Below are positions 1 through 8,354 of a stretch of 45,368 nt of DNA, one piece after another. Numbering within the stretch: the first letter of the stretch is position 1; each line of letters opens with the position of its first letter. This DNA comes from Candidatus Zixiibacteriota bacterium (GTDB taxonomy: Bacteria > Zixibacteria > MSB-5A5 > UBA10806), in contig CP070742.1 in the NCBI GenBank assembly GCA_020348065.1, positions 1,985,207 through 2,030,574 of the forward strand, in the 5' to 3' direction. The notes beneath the pieces were generated by a model, which was given only the letters and a program-made list of their open reading frames with translations, ran no database searches and was not told the DNA's origin. The translations under genes and the position numbers were made by a program.

Positions 1-695
1 GATGAATCGGGCGCGACTTTATAAGCGTGGTGAATATGATAGAAAGCATAGTTTACTCCCCGATAGAAAATATGCGGAACGGTGTCGACGACTGCGGTAA
101 ACGGCGCCGCCCCCAGACCGTAATCGCCCAGTTCGGATTCCTGCAGGACTTCCATGGAAAAATAACCGTTTTGTATTCTCCCGTAGGCGATTTTATACTC
201 GCCGCCTGTTTCGGTCACCCAGGAAAGATGAACAGTCCCCTGCAAATCTATCGCGGAGGTAACACTGCAATCGTCGTCTCCCGTATTAGTTATATTTACC
301 GGGGTCCATATCTCCCACGGCGAACTGACTATATCGCCATATATATCTCCGCCGGCGTCATAAAATATGGCGATTTTAAACGTCGCGAATTCCCGGGCGG
401 ATATGGACGGTGCGAAGGCGGGATTGACAGCTTCCACAACTACGGGATCTTCCCAACCGTCATCAAGGCTGAAAAATCGATAGTAAACCTTCCAGCCATC
501 TCCCGGACCCCGGCTTCCGGCATAAGTCATATGAAGCCCCGCCGGAGTGGCGGCTATAGGATTCTGGCTCAGAGAATGCTGCAATGAATCCGAGGTTAGA
601 ATCTCCCATACCGCGCCTTCAAATTGCGCCCTTCCTGAACCGGCCAGCATCAATATGACCGAAACCAGGAAAAAAAATGTGAGATTTAATTTCAT
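1..695 (-). CDS. Secreted beta-strand-rich (propeller-like) protein, cut by window edge
   Basis: Reading the minus strand from the ATG at 695 gives 231 open codons that run off the left edge, so the C-terminus is missing. The first ~25 residues form a typical signal peptide: MKLNLTFFF, then a hydrophobic core, then AGSGRAQ with likely cleavage after GRA. The mature part has recurring beta-strand units about 50 residues apart, each with a short hydrophobic-aromatic strand after a turn (GLHMTY, FKIAIFY, TVHLSWV, VPHIFYR). This pattern is common in BNR/Asp-box-type beta-propellers of secreted proteins, so a propeller is inferred; no catalytic motif is seen. A GGGGG stretch lies about 7 nt before the ATG. 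Genes of this kind in the FCB group often end in a sorting domain, which cannot be checked here. Function unknown. Confidence 0.75.
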   Translation of the reverse strand, partial: MKLNLTFFFLVSVILMLAGSGRAQFEGAVWEILTSDSLQHSLSQNPIAATPAGLHMTYAGSRGPGDGWKVYYRFFSLDDGWEDPVVVEAVNPAFAPSISAREFATFKIAIFYDAGGDIYGDIVSSPWEIWTPVNITNTGDDDCSVTSAIDLQGTVHLSWVTETGGEYKIAYGRIQNGYFSMEVLQESELGDYGLGAAPFTAVVDTVPHIFYRGVNYAFYHIHHAYKVAPDS

Positions 696-761
696 AATAA
701 TACCCCCATTTGTTTATTTCCATTTAAATATACAATATTCGCATAAAAAAAGAAGCGAATT

Positions 762-1415
762 TTATTTTCTTACAATCAATATATAATCGCGAAAAACTGT
801 TCTTAATTCATAGTCTCCGACGCCCAGTTCGCGGAGGAATCTTTCGATCCGGGGCTTAGTATAGAACCTTACCGGACAACGGTTTAACGCGAGCCGCATT
901 TTTCTGGTGACGGTGAATACGGACCACATTTTGGGAAAAGAGGCAAATAACAAGCCGTCTGAAAGATCGATCATTTTTCTCAGATGATCCAGGGGATTGA
1001 AAATATAATCGAAATAACCGACAGCGAAAATCACATCGAATTTACGGTCGGAAGAAAAGTCCATAAAATCGCTCTCTACAAATTTCAGTCTATCTTTCAA
1101 ATTAAAACCTTCGGCCATTTTTTGGGCTTGCTCCAGAGCCCCGGCGGCGGCGTCAATACCCACTACATAACCGGCGTTTCTTTCGAGCGCCTTAAACATA
1201 TACCGGCCGGAACCGCACCCGATATCCAGCACCGACCTGCCGGTTAGATCGCCCAGAATATCAAAAGCCAGATCGAACCTGATTCGCACGGAGGCTCTTA
1301 TGACCCTGTTAAGAATAGACAGCAGACCCTTCTTATCGTCTCGATAAATATCATCGAAAGCCCGGATCTTTCTATTAAAATAATCTATTGCGCCGGGATT
1401 GCGTTTATCTTTCAT
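762..1415 (-). CDS. Class I SAM-dependent methyltransferase
   Basis: 217 residues. The SAM-binding motif I is clear (VLDIGCGSGRY, residues 62-72), followed by an acidic motif II (VVGIDAAAGAL) and a motif near VESDFMDF that usually contacts the adenine. The aromatic-rich stretch FAVGYFDYIF sits where motif IV is expected. It therefore has the Rossmann fold of small-molecule or lipid/sugar methyltransferases (Methyltransf_25/31 type); the substrate cannot be read from sequence. AGGA lies about 8 nt before the ATG and supports the start. It follows the GT4 glycosyltransferase gene by 78 bp on the same strand, so modification of a surface glycan or a lipid is a reasonable guess only. Confidence 0.85.
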   Translation of the reverse strand: MKDKRNPGAIDYFNRKIRAFDDIYRDDKKGLLSILNRVIRASVRIRFDLAFDILGDLTGRSVLDIGCGSGRYMFKALERNAGYVVGIDAAAGALEQAQKMAEGFNLKDRLKFVESDFMDFSSDRKFDVIFAVGYFDYIFNPLDHLRKMIDLSDGLLFASFPKMWSVFTVTRKMRLALNRCPVRFYTKPRIERFLRELGVGDYELRTVFRDYILIVRK

Positions 1416-1493
1416 ATTTAGATCCTGAGGTACCGGACAGCCTATTCATAATCCAAAATTAAAAAGCGTCTCCCATAATAAGCCATAAAATTA

Positions 1494-2705
1494 TCAAACT
1501 GAATTTTCCATTATTTCTACCAGCTTATCCGTTAGTTTCGATCTTAAAAATTTTTCTCTGACCATTCTCCTTCCGTTATCTCCCATCTCCGATCTTAATT
1601 GTGCGTCGTTTTTCAGCTTTTTTATGACGCGACCAAGAGATCCTTTATCTCTCAAAGAGAAGTATAAACCGGCGTTATTGGAGGTTATTATTTCGCGGAG
1701 TTCGCCGTCAACATTGGAAACAACCGGCTTTCCCGCGGCCATATAATCGAAAACCTTGGATGGTATTGTGATCTTAAAAAATTCAGATTCATGCAATATA
1801 ACCATCATTATGTCAGAAGCGTAAATAAACGGAATCACATCCGATCTTGGCATCATATGTAAAAATTCCGCATTCTTCAATTCAATTTCATCAACAGCAT
1901 GTTTCAGGGCGTCTTCACCGGGACCGTTACCAATAAATACAAACTTAATATCGTCCTCGTCAATCTGCGTTATTTCGGGCAGGAGGGACGTTAGATTTTG
2001 TGCCAAACCAATTAGGCCCGCATAACAAACGACTATCTTATTCTCCCACCCCAAAGACCTGCGTAAATCTGTAACTTCACCCCGCCAATTCAAAACGTCT
2101 TCATCAGAGCCATTATAGGAGACTATTGTTTTTCCGGCGCCGCCTCTTTCTTCTATTGTCTTCTTCTGCCCCATGCTAGTTGCCGATATAAGCTTAGCAT
2201 TTTTATAGAGTTTCCTTTCCAGATAACCTCCCCATTTAAGTAATCGGCTGTTTGATACGGCCTTGATTCCCAAGGCGACTTCCGGCCAGATATCGCGGAT
2301 ATCCAGCACGAATCTGGACCCCTTTAGCATTGCGGCAATCATCGCCGCGAAAACGTGAAATATCGGAGGCGAAGATGAAAAGACTATGTCATGCTTTCTT
2401 AAAAAAACTGCCGCCAGAAATGACGAGAGCGAAAAAGAGAGATAAAACAGCATCCGCCTGATATTATTTTTCCGGGCAAATGTCAGGACGAAGGTGCGGA
2501 TTATTCTATAAGAATCATTTTTTTCAGATCTGAAAAGTCTCCAGCGATCTTTGCGATCGAGGATACCGGTAGGATGATTGGGGAATTCGCAAATCACGGT
2601 TACCTCGTGTCCCCGCCTAACCATGGCATCGACAATCGATCTCAACCGGTGCGACGTAGCTCCCGGTTCGGGATGATAATATTGAGAAATAACGAGAATT
2701 TTCAT
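1494..2705 (-). CDS. Glycosyltransferase family 4 (WcaI/WbuB-like)
   Basis: 403 residues from the ATG at 2705. The N-terminus (MKILVISQYYHPEPGA) is the classic first strand and donor-side loop of GT4 enzymes such as WcaI and WbuB. The C-terminal half holds the nucleotide-sugar-binding region with HESEFFKITIPSKVFDY followed by MAAGKPVV, typical of the GT-B fold. It should transfer a sugar from an activated donor onto a polysaccharide or lipid acceptor at the inner membrane. An upstream in-frame ATG at 2735 would add ten residues (MGNLINKAKK) but has no ribosome binding site; AAGG lies about 9 nt before 2705 and the family N-terminus begins there. A neighbouring methyltransferase gene follows. 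Confidence 0.88.
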   Translation of the reverse strand: MKILVISQYYHPEPGATSHRLRSIVDAMVRRGHEVTVICEFPNHPTGILDRKDRWRLFRSEKNDSYRIIRTFVLTFARKNNIRRMLFYLSFSLSSFLAAVFLRKHDIVFSSSPPIFHVFAAMIAAMLKGSRFVLDIRDIWPEVALGIKAVSNSRLLKWGGYLERKLYKNAKLISATSMGQKKTIEERGGAGKTIVSYNGSDEDVLNWRGEVTDLRRSLGWENKIVVCYAGLIGLAQNLTSLLPEITQIDEDDIKFVFIGNGPGEDALKHAVDEIELKNAEFLHMMPRSDVIPFIYASDIMMVILHESEFFKITIPSKVFDYMAAGKPVVSNVDGELREIITSNNAGLYFSLRDKGSLGRVIKKLKNDAQLRSEMGDNGRRMVREKFLRSKLTDKLVEIMENSV

Positions 2706-2794
2706 TTTTTTAGCCTTATTTATTAAATTGCCCATTAGGATTATTAACTTGAGGTCAGCATTGCAAATTGTCGATTTTCATAATTTAAGCCGGC

Positions 2795-2821
2795 TATATT
2801 TGTCATCAGGCGGCAAATATA
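2795..2821. repeat. Perfect 8-bp inverted repeat in intergenic region
   Basis: TATATTTG (2795-2802) and CAAATATA (2814-2821) form a perfect 8-bp dyad with an 11-nt centre, between the triple-repeat HTH gene and the glycosyltransferase gene. No run of T follows on either strand, so it does not look like a terminator. It could be an operator for the glycosyltransferase-methyltransferase pair. This is speculative. Confidence 0.3.
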
Positions 2822-2897
2822 ATACAAAAAACGAAGAAAATTAATATCTTATTTTAAAACCTGGAAAATTCGGGGGGAATACAAGCCAAAAAATATT

Positions 2898-3566
2898 CTA
2901 ATTGCCTTTGCTTCTTCTATTTATTGACTTCGCCAGTCCCAGCACTTCATGTCTGTGAATAGAGATAGACGCTTTGGACCGGTTTAAAACCTCCGCGATT
3001 TGCGAATCGGTCATGACCCTGTATTTTTGTTTTATGAACTTGTCCTCCTCTTCGGTATAAGGCCTTACGCTTCTTTTGGGACGGTTCAGGATTCTATTTC
3101 TGTGATGAGTTATTGAAATCAAAGATCGGTTCAGTTTATCCGCAATCGCCGTATCGGTCAACCGCCTGTAATTTTTCAAAATGTAGCTGTCTTCTTCATG
3201 AGTGAAGTTTTTTCTTTCGACTTTCTTCTTGCCGAGAACTATGAGCCTGCGATAGGTTACGGCATTGACCGGTTTCGAAATCGCCCTGGCGATATCGCCA
3301 TCGGTCATTTTCGAATAGTTTTTCGTAATAAAACTATCGTGTTCAGGACGAAAATCGAATTTGCTTTTCCTTTTCTTCGGTGATTGCTTTAACGCCTCCT
3401 GTCTGTTTCTTCTTTTTATCTCCAACGTTATGAATATCATCTGAACATATTGACGGCTGCACCCATAGACCTTTCCGATATCGGTCAAGGACATTTTGCT
3501 GTCGTAGTACATTCTAACCAATTTATCTTTTTCGCGTAACATTTTTTGTTTAACGCTTTCTGCCAT
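2898..3566 (-). CDS. DNA-binding-like protein with three tandem 49-residue SANT/Myb-like HTH repeats
   Basis: 222 very basic residues. Residues ~8-50 form a helix-turn-helix of the sigma-region-4/resolvase kind (LTDIGKVYGCSRQYVQMI). After a basic linker, three units start at residues 72, 121 and 170, exactly 49 residues apart, each with the pattern [FY]-x4-D-x-[FY]-I-x3-Y-x3-TD-x2-IA-x17-L. Aligned positions are D77/126/175, Y84/133/182, TD88/137/186 and L111/160/209. Each unit has the three-helix look of SANT/Myb-like DNA-binding modules, and the second and third carry LNRS at the turn. It starts 32 bp after glmS with GAGAGGAG before the ATG at 3566, so it is probably co-transcribed with glmM-glmS. 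A sequence-specific DNA-binding role is inferred; the target is unknown. Confidence 0.7.
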   Translation of the reverse strand: MAESVKQKMLREKDKLVRMYYDSKMSLTDIGKVYGCSRQYVQMIFITLEIKRRNRQEALKQSPKKRKSKFDFRPEHDSFITKNYSKMTDGDIARAISKPVNAVTYRRLIVLGKKKVERKNFTHEEDSYILKNYRRLTDTAIADKLNRSLISITHHRNRILNRPKRSVRPYTEEEDKFIKQKYRVMTDSQIAEVLNRSKASISIHRHEVLGLAKSINRRSKGN

Positions 3567-3597
3567 AATCGCTCCTCTCCCAAAAACTTTTAAGCTT

Positions 3598-5424
3598 TTA
3601 TTCCACAGTTACGCTTTTCGCGAGATTCCTGGGCTGATCTACATCGCAGTTCCTCAATTCGGCAATATGATACGCCAGAAGCTGCAATGGAATTATGCCG
3701 ATTAAAGGTAGAACAAAACTGTTTACCCTTGGTAAATATATAACATCATCCGCTATTTCCGCAATCTTTTTATCTCCTTTTGTAGCGACCGCGACAATCC
3801 TGCCCCTCCGGGCCTTGATTTCCTCCATATTCGACAAAATCTTGTTGTATACGGAATCCTGCGGAGCCATAACAACTACCGGCATATTGTCATCAATAAG
3901 GGCGATGGGGCCATGTTTCATTTCCGCTGCAGGATAACCCTCTGCGTGTATATAACTTATCTCCTTAAGTTTCAGAGCTCCCTCGAGAGCGATGGGGAAA
4001 TTAACACCCCTGCCCAGGTAAAGGAAATTATTCATATTGTAATACTTTTCAGCGAGTTCTTTGATACGATCATTAAGCTCTAAAACGTCCTTAACCCTGT
4101 CCGGAACCTCGCTAATAGCTCTCAGGAGCTTTTCTCCCTCATCAAATGACATGGAACGCATCCTGGCCAGGAGTATCGTAATAAGCGATAGTACCATCAT
4201 CTGCGATGTGAAAGCTTTTGTGGATGCCACCCCGATTTCAGGTCCGGCATGAATATAAACTCCCCCGTCCGATTCCCTGGCGATCGTAGAACCGACGACG
4301 TTGCAGATTCCAAGGCACGTGGCTCCTTTTCGTCTGGCTTCCCTCATGGCCGCCAAGGTATCGGCGGTTTCTCCGGATTGCGAGATCACAAAAACGATGG
4401 TACCGGGGTCAATGATGGGGCTTCTGTACCGAAACTCCGAGGCATATTCGATTTCCACCGGTATTCTCGCATATTCTTCAATCAAATACTCCCCGAGCAA
4501 ACCGGCGTGCCAGCTGGTGCCGCAGGCCGTGATAATAATTCTTTTAATATGATGAAGCTCATCATACTGAAGGTTTAATCCGTTTAATCGAGCCGTAGCC
4601 TCCTCGAAATTCAGCCTGCCCCTCATGGCGTTTTTCAAGGTCTCCGGCTGTTCGAAAATCTCCTTTAACATAAAATGATCGAAACCGCCCTTTTCTATCA
4701 TATCGAGGTTCCAGGATATCTCTTCCAGATGGGGCGTAACCTCAACCTCCTCGAGAGTGGAGATTGAAAAACTGTCTGCGGTGACTTCGGCCAACTCTCC
4801 GTCCTCAAGATAAACCACTCTGTTCGTATAGCGGAGGAGAGCGGCGACGTCCGAGGCGACCAGGTTCTCTCCATCCCCACATCCGATCACTATAGGCGAT
4901 CCCTGCCTGGCCGCCACGATCACATCGGGATTATCGGATGATAATACCGCTATCCCGTAGGTCCCCTCAACCTGGCTTAACGCTCTCCTGACAGCCTGCA
5001 ACAGATTCCCGTTATGATATTCCTCTATCAGATGAGCCAGCACTTCAGTGTCGGTTTCCGTTTTAAAAATGCGGCCCTGACGTTTTAAGACTTCGCGCAA
5101 CGCCGAGTAGTTCTCAATAATTCCGTTATGAACCACCGCTATTCGCCCGGTCATCCCGGTATGCGGATGGGCGTTGGCATCGTTGGGCTCGCCGTGCGTC
5201 GCCCAGCGCGTATGGCCGATCCCGACATTCGCCTGATAATCTTCGGCTTCAGTGCATGAGATAAGGGCGGGCAACTTGCCGGCGCTCTTGCAGACAACGA
5301 CGCCATCCCTTTCCAACAGCGCGATGCCCGTTGAATCATAGCCGCGATACTCCAGCCGTTTCAAACCCTCCATCAATATGGGATAGGCTTTTCTGGGACC
5401 GATATATCCGACAATGCCGCACAT
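3598..5424 (-). CDS. glmS: Glutamine--fructose-6-phosphate aminotransferase (isomerizing)
   Basis: 608 residues, the normal family length. It converts fructose-6-phosphate and glutamine to glucosamine-6-phosphate and glutamate, the first committed step toward UDP-GlcNAc. The mature N-terminal nucleophile is Cys2 (MCGIVGYIG), and the glutaminase domain shows HTRWATHG and HNGIIEN. Two SIS sugar-isomerase domains follow, with GCGTSWHAG and SQSGETADT in the first, and the chain ends with the conserved PRNLAKSVTVE. AAGGAGA precedes the ATG at 5424. It lies 12 bp after glmM, whose enzyme acts next. No glmS ribozyme is possible in that 12-bp gap. Confidence 0.98.
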   Translation of the reverse strand: MCGIVGYIGPRKAYPILMEGLKRLEYRGYDSTGIALLERDGVVVCKSAGKLPALISCTEAEDYQANVGIGHTRWATHGEPNDANAHPHTGMTGRIAVVHNGIIENYSALREVLKRQGRIFKTETDTEVLAHLIEEYHNGNLLQAVRRALSQVEGTYGIAVLSSDNPDVIVAARQGSPIVIGCGDGENLVASDVAALLRYTNRVVYLEDGELAEVTADSFSISTLEEVEVTPHLEEISWNLDMIEKGGFDHFMLKEIFEQPETLKNAMRGRLNFEEATARLNGLNLQYDELHHIKRIIITACGTSWHAGLLGEYLIEEYARIPVEIEYASEFRYRSPIIDPGTIVFVISQSGETADTLAAMREARRKGATCLGICNVVGSTIARESDGGVYIHAGPEIGVASTKAFTSQMMVLSLITILLARMRSMSFDEGEKLLRAISEVPDRVKDVLELNDRIKELAEKYYNMNNFLYLGRGVNFPIALEGALKLKEISYIHAEGYPAAEMKHGPIALIDDNMPVVVMAPQDSVYNKILSNMEEIKARRGRIVAVATKGDKKIAEIADDVIYLPRVNSFVLPLIGIIPLQLLAYHIAELRNCDVDQPRNLAKSVTVE

Positions 5425-5436
5425 TGAAAATCTCCT

Positions 5437-6783
5437 TTATTTCCGAATAACCGATTTTACGGTTCCGATCAGGCTTCTGGCGGTCTTATAATCGCGCGCT
5501 TCCGAGATAACCCTCGTTACGGGTTCCGTGTTAGACGCTCTGATCTGAACCCACCAGTCTTTACCCAAAATCTTTAAGCCGTCAACTCTGTTTATTTTAT
5601 CGCCCCTGAAAGCATTTTCAATAGCGCTCTTTTTCCTTTCGACCTCAGATAACGCCAGATTCAATTTTGTTTTAACCATAAAATATCGCGGAAGTTCCAT
5701 TACGAGTTCGCTTATTTTCAACTCGGAAGAAGCCAGATATTGAATTATTACAGCGGCCGCCAGAAAAGCGTCTCGCCCCCAGTGCAGCCGGGGATATATC
5801 AACCCGCCGTTGCCTTCTCCTCCCACGACGCCTCCGACCCGCCGGAGTTTCTCGGTGACATTTCTCTCGCCCACTTTTGTACGGTAGATTTTCACTCCAG
5901 CTTCTCCGGCGACAGAATCGTTCAGCATGGAGCTCGAAAGATTAACCGCCACGGGCCCTGCTGTTCTGGATAGAATATATCTTGAACAAAGAGCCAGAGT
6001 ATATTCTTCTCCGATGGGTTGCCCCTTTTCGGAGACTATGGCCAGACGATCGGCGTCGGGATCAAATGCAAACCCGACATCGGCTCTATGCCGCTTTACC
6101 GCCTTCGATAGATCGGTGAGATTCTCCGGAATCGGCTCGGGTCCTCTGGGAAACTCGCCGGTGGGAATGAAGTGAATCAACTTATAATCAACTCCCAGTT
6201 TCTTAAAGAAACTATCGGCCATATTGCATGCCGCCCCGCCGCCGCAATCAGCTACGATTTTCAGCCTGCGTTTTTTTATCAAAGATTGTGAAATTATATC
6301 AAGCTTTATAATTTTATTGATGTGATGATCGATCCATTTATCCTCAAATGTCGCCTTTCCGACAGAGTCCCAGCCACAATCTCTAAATCGTCGAGAATTG
6401 AAAAGCCGCTGTATCTTTCGCCCCTGGCTTTCGGAAAGAAATATCCCCTCCTCTCCAATTAATTTCAGAGCGTTATATTGTATGGGATTATGACTTGCGG
6501 TTACCGCCGCTCCTCCGCTGAACCCTCCGTCCCGGACCGCCATCTCAATCGTAGGAGTGGAGCAGATTCCGATATCGACAACATCGCATCCGGAGGAAAG
6601 CAAACCGGAAATAACCGCCGAAGTGATCATAGGGCCGGTTTTTCGGGTATCTCTTCCTATCACCACTCTGCCTTTCTTTAGAAAGGCGCCGAAAGCCCTG
6701 CCGTAATTAAGCGCCGTCTCCGAAGTAAGAGTTTTTCCGATAATTCCTCTAATGCCGGAAACGGAAATTAAGAGTTCTTTCAA
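5437..6783 (-). CDS. glmM: Phosphoglucosamine mutase (archaeal/Bacteroidota-type GlmM)
   Basis: 448 residues of the alpha-D-phosphohexomutase family. The phospho-serine loop is TASHNP (Ser97), the Mg-binding loop is DPDADRLAIV, the sugar-binding loop is GGEGNGG, and the phosphate-binding loop near the C-terminus is RASNTEPVTRV. The GEGNGG loop is the form seen in archaeal GlmM and related FCB enzymes rather than the GEQSGH of E. coli GlmM. Interconversion of glucosamine-6-P and -1-P is inferred mainly from glmS lying next to it; phosphomannomutase activity cannot be excluded. The start is a TTG at 6783, chosen because AAGGGG sits 5 nt before it and the family N-terminus (SVSGIRGI) follows directly. 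Confidence 0.9.
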   Translation of the reverse strand: MKELLISVSGIRGIIGKTLTSETALNYGRAFGAFLKKGRVVIGRDTRKTGPMITSAVISGLLSSGCDVVDIGICSTPTIEMAVRDGGFSGGAAVTASHNPIQYNALKLIGEEGIFLSESQGRKIQRLFNSRRFRDCGWDSVGKATFEDKWIDHHINKIIKLDIISQSLIKKRRLKIVADCGGGAACNMADSFFKKLGVDYKLIHFIPTGEFPRGPEPIPENLTDLSKAVKRHRADVGFAFDPDADRLAIVSEKGQPIGEEYTLALCSRYILSRTAGPVAVNLSSSMLNDSVAGEAGVKIYRTKVGERNVTEKLRRVGGVVGGEGNGGLIYPRLHWGRDAFLAAAVIIQYLASSELKISELVMELPRYFMVKTKLNLALSEVERKKSAIENAFRGDKINRVDGLKILGKDWWVQIRASNTEPVTRVISEARDYKTARSLIGTVKSVIRK

Positions 6784-6832
6784 TTCATCCCCTTTATCCG
6801 GAATAAATCAACACTTTACCGGGAGCAAACAT

Positions 6833-6861
6833 ATAATACAATCGATCTCCAGGTCTGTCAA
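6833..6861 (-). promoter_or_regulatory. Sigma70-type promoter of glmM-glmS
   Basis: On the minus strand a perfect -35 TTGACA (6856-6861) is separated by 17 bp from TATTAT (6833-6838). Transcription should begin near 6826, giving a leader of about 43 nt before the TTG start of glmM. This is the best promoter match in the window. Confidence 0.8.
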
Positions 6862-6879
6862 TAAATTTATTAAATTTTA

Positions 6880-7869
6880 TTAACTGAATAATTCCAAATT
6901 TCCTGTCGAATGATTTATAGTGCTGCGGCCCGTCTTCAAATCCAGAGCTTCCGCCTTAAAACCGATTCTTTTTAAATATTCGGCGATTCTCGAAGGTCCA
7001 AAAAGCGTATACACTTTTCTGGGTTTGGCCGTTTCTACATATCGGACAATATCATCAAACGAAGCGTGATCCGATAACGGAATCCCGAATCCGTCGCTGT
7101 TTTTAAATGCTCGATTCCGATCAACAACCCATCCGGATAGGAAACAGGTCCTGTATCTGCCCCATCCTCTCGAATCCACGAACCTGAATGCGCCGGGGGG
7201 CAATATCACGGCGCGGCCGGAAACCGGTCTATCCTCAAGCAAATGGAATCGACCCAGATCGATGCCGAATTTTGTGTATATCTTTGAGGCGCTATAAATT
7301 TTTTTGTAAACATCCGTCTCTATATCTTCGCGGCTCAGGATTTCCATAGCCTCTTGCGCTTTGCCAAACGAGTAAGCCAGGATTACAGGCGTTATTCCGG
7401 ATTTCAGATTTTTAAAAACGAATTCAACAAGCATCTCGCCGCATTCTTCCGCCTTTGGAAATTTGTAATGCGGCATACCGTAGGTGGTATCGATTAATAG
7501 AGTATCACAAGGATGGATTTCGGCTCTGGCGCAGGTGCGGTTCTCATTGAATTTAAAATCGCCCGTGTACACAATTCTCTCGCCGCTTAAATCCAGGATT
7601 ACCTGCGCTGAACCCAGCATATGTCCTGCCGGCGCAAGCTCGATTTCGGCCGGTCCGATTTCAAATTTCTCATAAAAATTAAGGATATGAGGCTCGAATC
7701 TCTTGTAATTGAGGCTCGCCAACTCCACCGTAGGGGCGGTGGCTACTATTTCCCGGTGGGCCTTTAGATGATCCGAATGCGCATGGCTGACTATGGCAAG
7801 GTTAGATTTTACAGTCGGGTCAACGGTGAAATATTCACCGCACCTTATCCCCCGGTCGATTTTCAGCAT
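6880..7869 (-). CDS. Metallo-beta-lactamase-fold, beta-CASP-type nuclease-like protein
   Basis: 329 residues. The zinc ligands of the metallo-beta-lactamase fold are all visible: HAHSDH near residue 31, GHMLGS, YTGDF and a late DHASFDD. LIDTTYG follows motif 4, as in beta-CASP proteins of the COG1236 (mRNA 3'-end processing/exonuclease) group. The protein is shorter than true CPSF-73/RNase J enzymes and resembles the compact exonuclease-like members. A nucleic-acid hydrolase acting in the cytoplasm is inferred; RNA versus DNA cannot be decided. It is the last gene of the HEAT-cyclophilin operon, starting only 1 nt after the adenosine-specific kinase gene stop. The ATG at 7869 has only a distant AGGA, so translational coupling is likely. 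Confidence 0.82.
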   Translation of the reverse strand: MLKIDRGIRCGEYFTVDPTVKSNLAIVSHAHSDHLKAHREIVATAPTVELASLNYKRFEPHILNFYEKFEIGPAEIELAPAGHMLGSAQVILDLSGERIVYTGDFKFNENRTCARAEIHPCDTLLIDTTYGMPHYKFPKAEECGEMLVEFVFKNLKSGITPVILAYSFGKAQEAMEILSREDIETDVYKKIYSASKIYTKFGIDLGRFHLLEDRPVSGRAVILPPGAFRFVDSRGWGRYRTCFLSGWVVDRNRAFKNSDGFGIPLSDHASFDDIVRYVETAKPRKVYTLFGPSRIAEYLKRIGFKAEALDLKTGRSTINHSTGNLELFS

Positions 7870-7870
7870 T

Positions 7871-8353
7871 TTACTTTTTGTATCCTATATCTCTAAGAAA
7901 CTTCCTTCTCGCGGCGACATCATCCTCTTTTTCTATTCCGGCCGGCGCGGCGCCGTCAACCACACCGAGAATTGCCCCGCCCTCCTCAGTTCTGCCTATA
8001 ACGACTTTCAGCGGATTGGCGGTGGCGCAGATTATCCTGCAAACCTCGGGTACCTCTTTGATCCTGCCGAGAAAGTTTATCGGAAAAGCGTCCTTCATAT
8101 AAATTATAAAGGTATGACCGCATCCGATGCCCATTATCGCCTCCGCGGCGAGCTTTTCAAGTTCCTCGTCGTTGCCTTCCAGTCGAACCAGGCGTTCCTG
8201 CGATGCTTCCGAAAAACCGATCCCGAATTTGACATTTGCGCTGGTGGAAATCATAGCTTCATAAAGATCCTCAGCGGTCTTAATAAAATGCGCGTGTCCA
8301 AGAACGATATTGCATCCCTCCGGCAATTTTAGCTCATATTCCTCCAGGTTCAT
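7871..8353 (-). CDS. Adenosine-specific kinase family protein (DUF355)
   Basis: 160 residues. The whole length matches the small adenosine-specific kinase family described from Pyrobaculum: an N-terminal NIVLGHAHFIKT motif, ANVKFGIGFSEAS, an RLVRLEGND stretch, GCGHTFIIY, AFPINFLG, and the strongly conserved ICATANPLKVV and GGAILGVVDG. It is predicted to phosphorylate adenosine or bind it. The family is common in archaea and in scattered bacteria. The ATG at 8353 is chosen over an in-frame upstream start at 8374 because GGGGAGG lies 7 nt before it. The preceding gene's TAG stop (8355-8357) is 1 nt upstream, so the pair is tightly coupled. Confidence 0.9.
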   Translation of the reverse strand: MNLEEYELKLPEGCNIVLGHAHFIKTAEDLYEAMISTSANVKFGIGFSEASQERLVRLEGNDEELEKLAAEAIMGIGCGHTFIIYMKDAFPINFLGRIKEVPEVCRIICATANPLKVVIGRTEEGGAILGVVDGAAPAGIEKEDDVAARRKFLRDIGYKK

Positions 8354-8354
8354 T

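Noticed and set aside
27-587. 186-codon plus-strand ORF at the left edge
   Set aside because: It is the shadow of the minus-strand secreted protein, which has a signal peptide and beta-strand pattern; the plus product has none.
737-760. Plus-strand stem ATTCGC...GCGAAT followed by T-rich sequence, terminator-like
   Set aside because: Only 6 bp with a 12-nt loop, and the T-rich side faces the plus strand where no gene ends; flanking genes are both on the minus strand.
4249-4578. Plus-strand ORFs inside glmS and other core genes
   Set aside because: All lie opposite or out of frame with conserved genes whose motifs are complete; no ribosome binding site or family similarity.
5425-5436. Possible glmS ribozyme upstream of glmS
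   Set aside because: Only 12 bp separate glmM and glmS, too short for the ribozyme.
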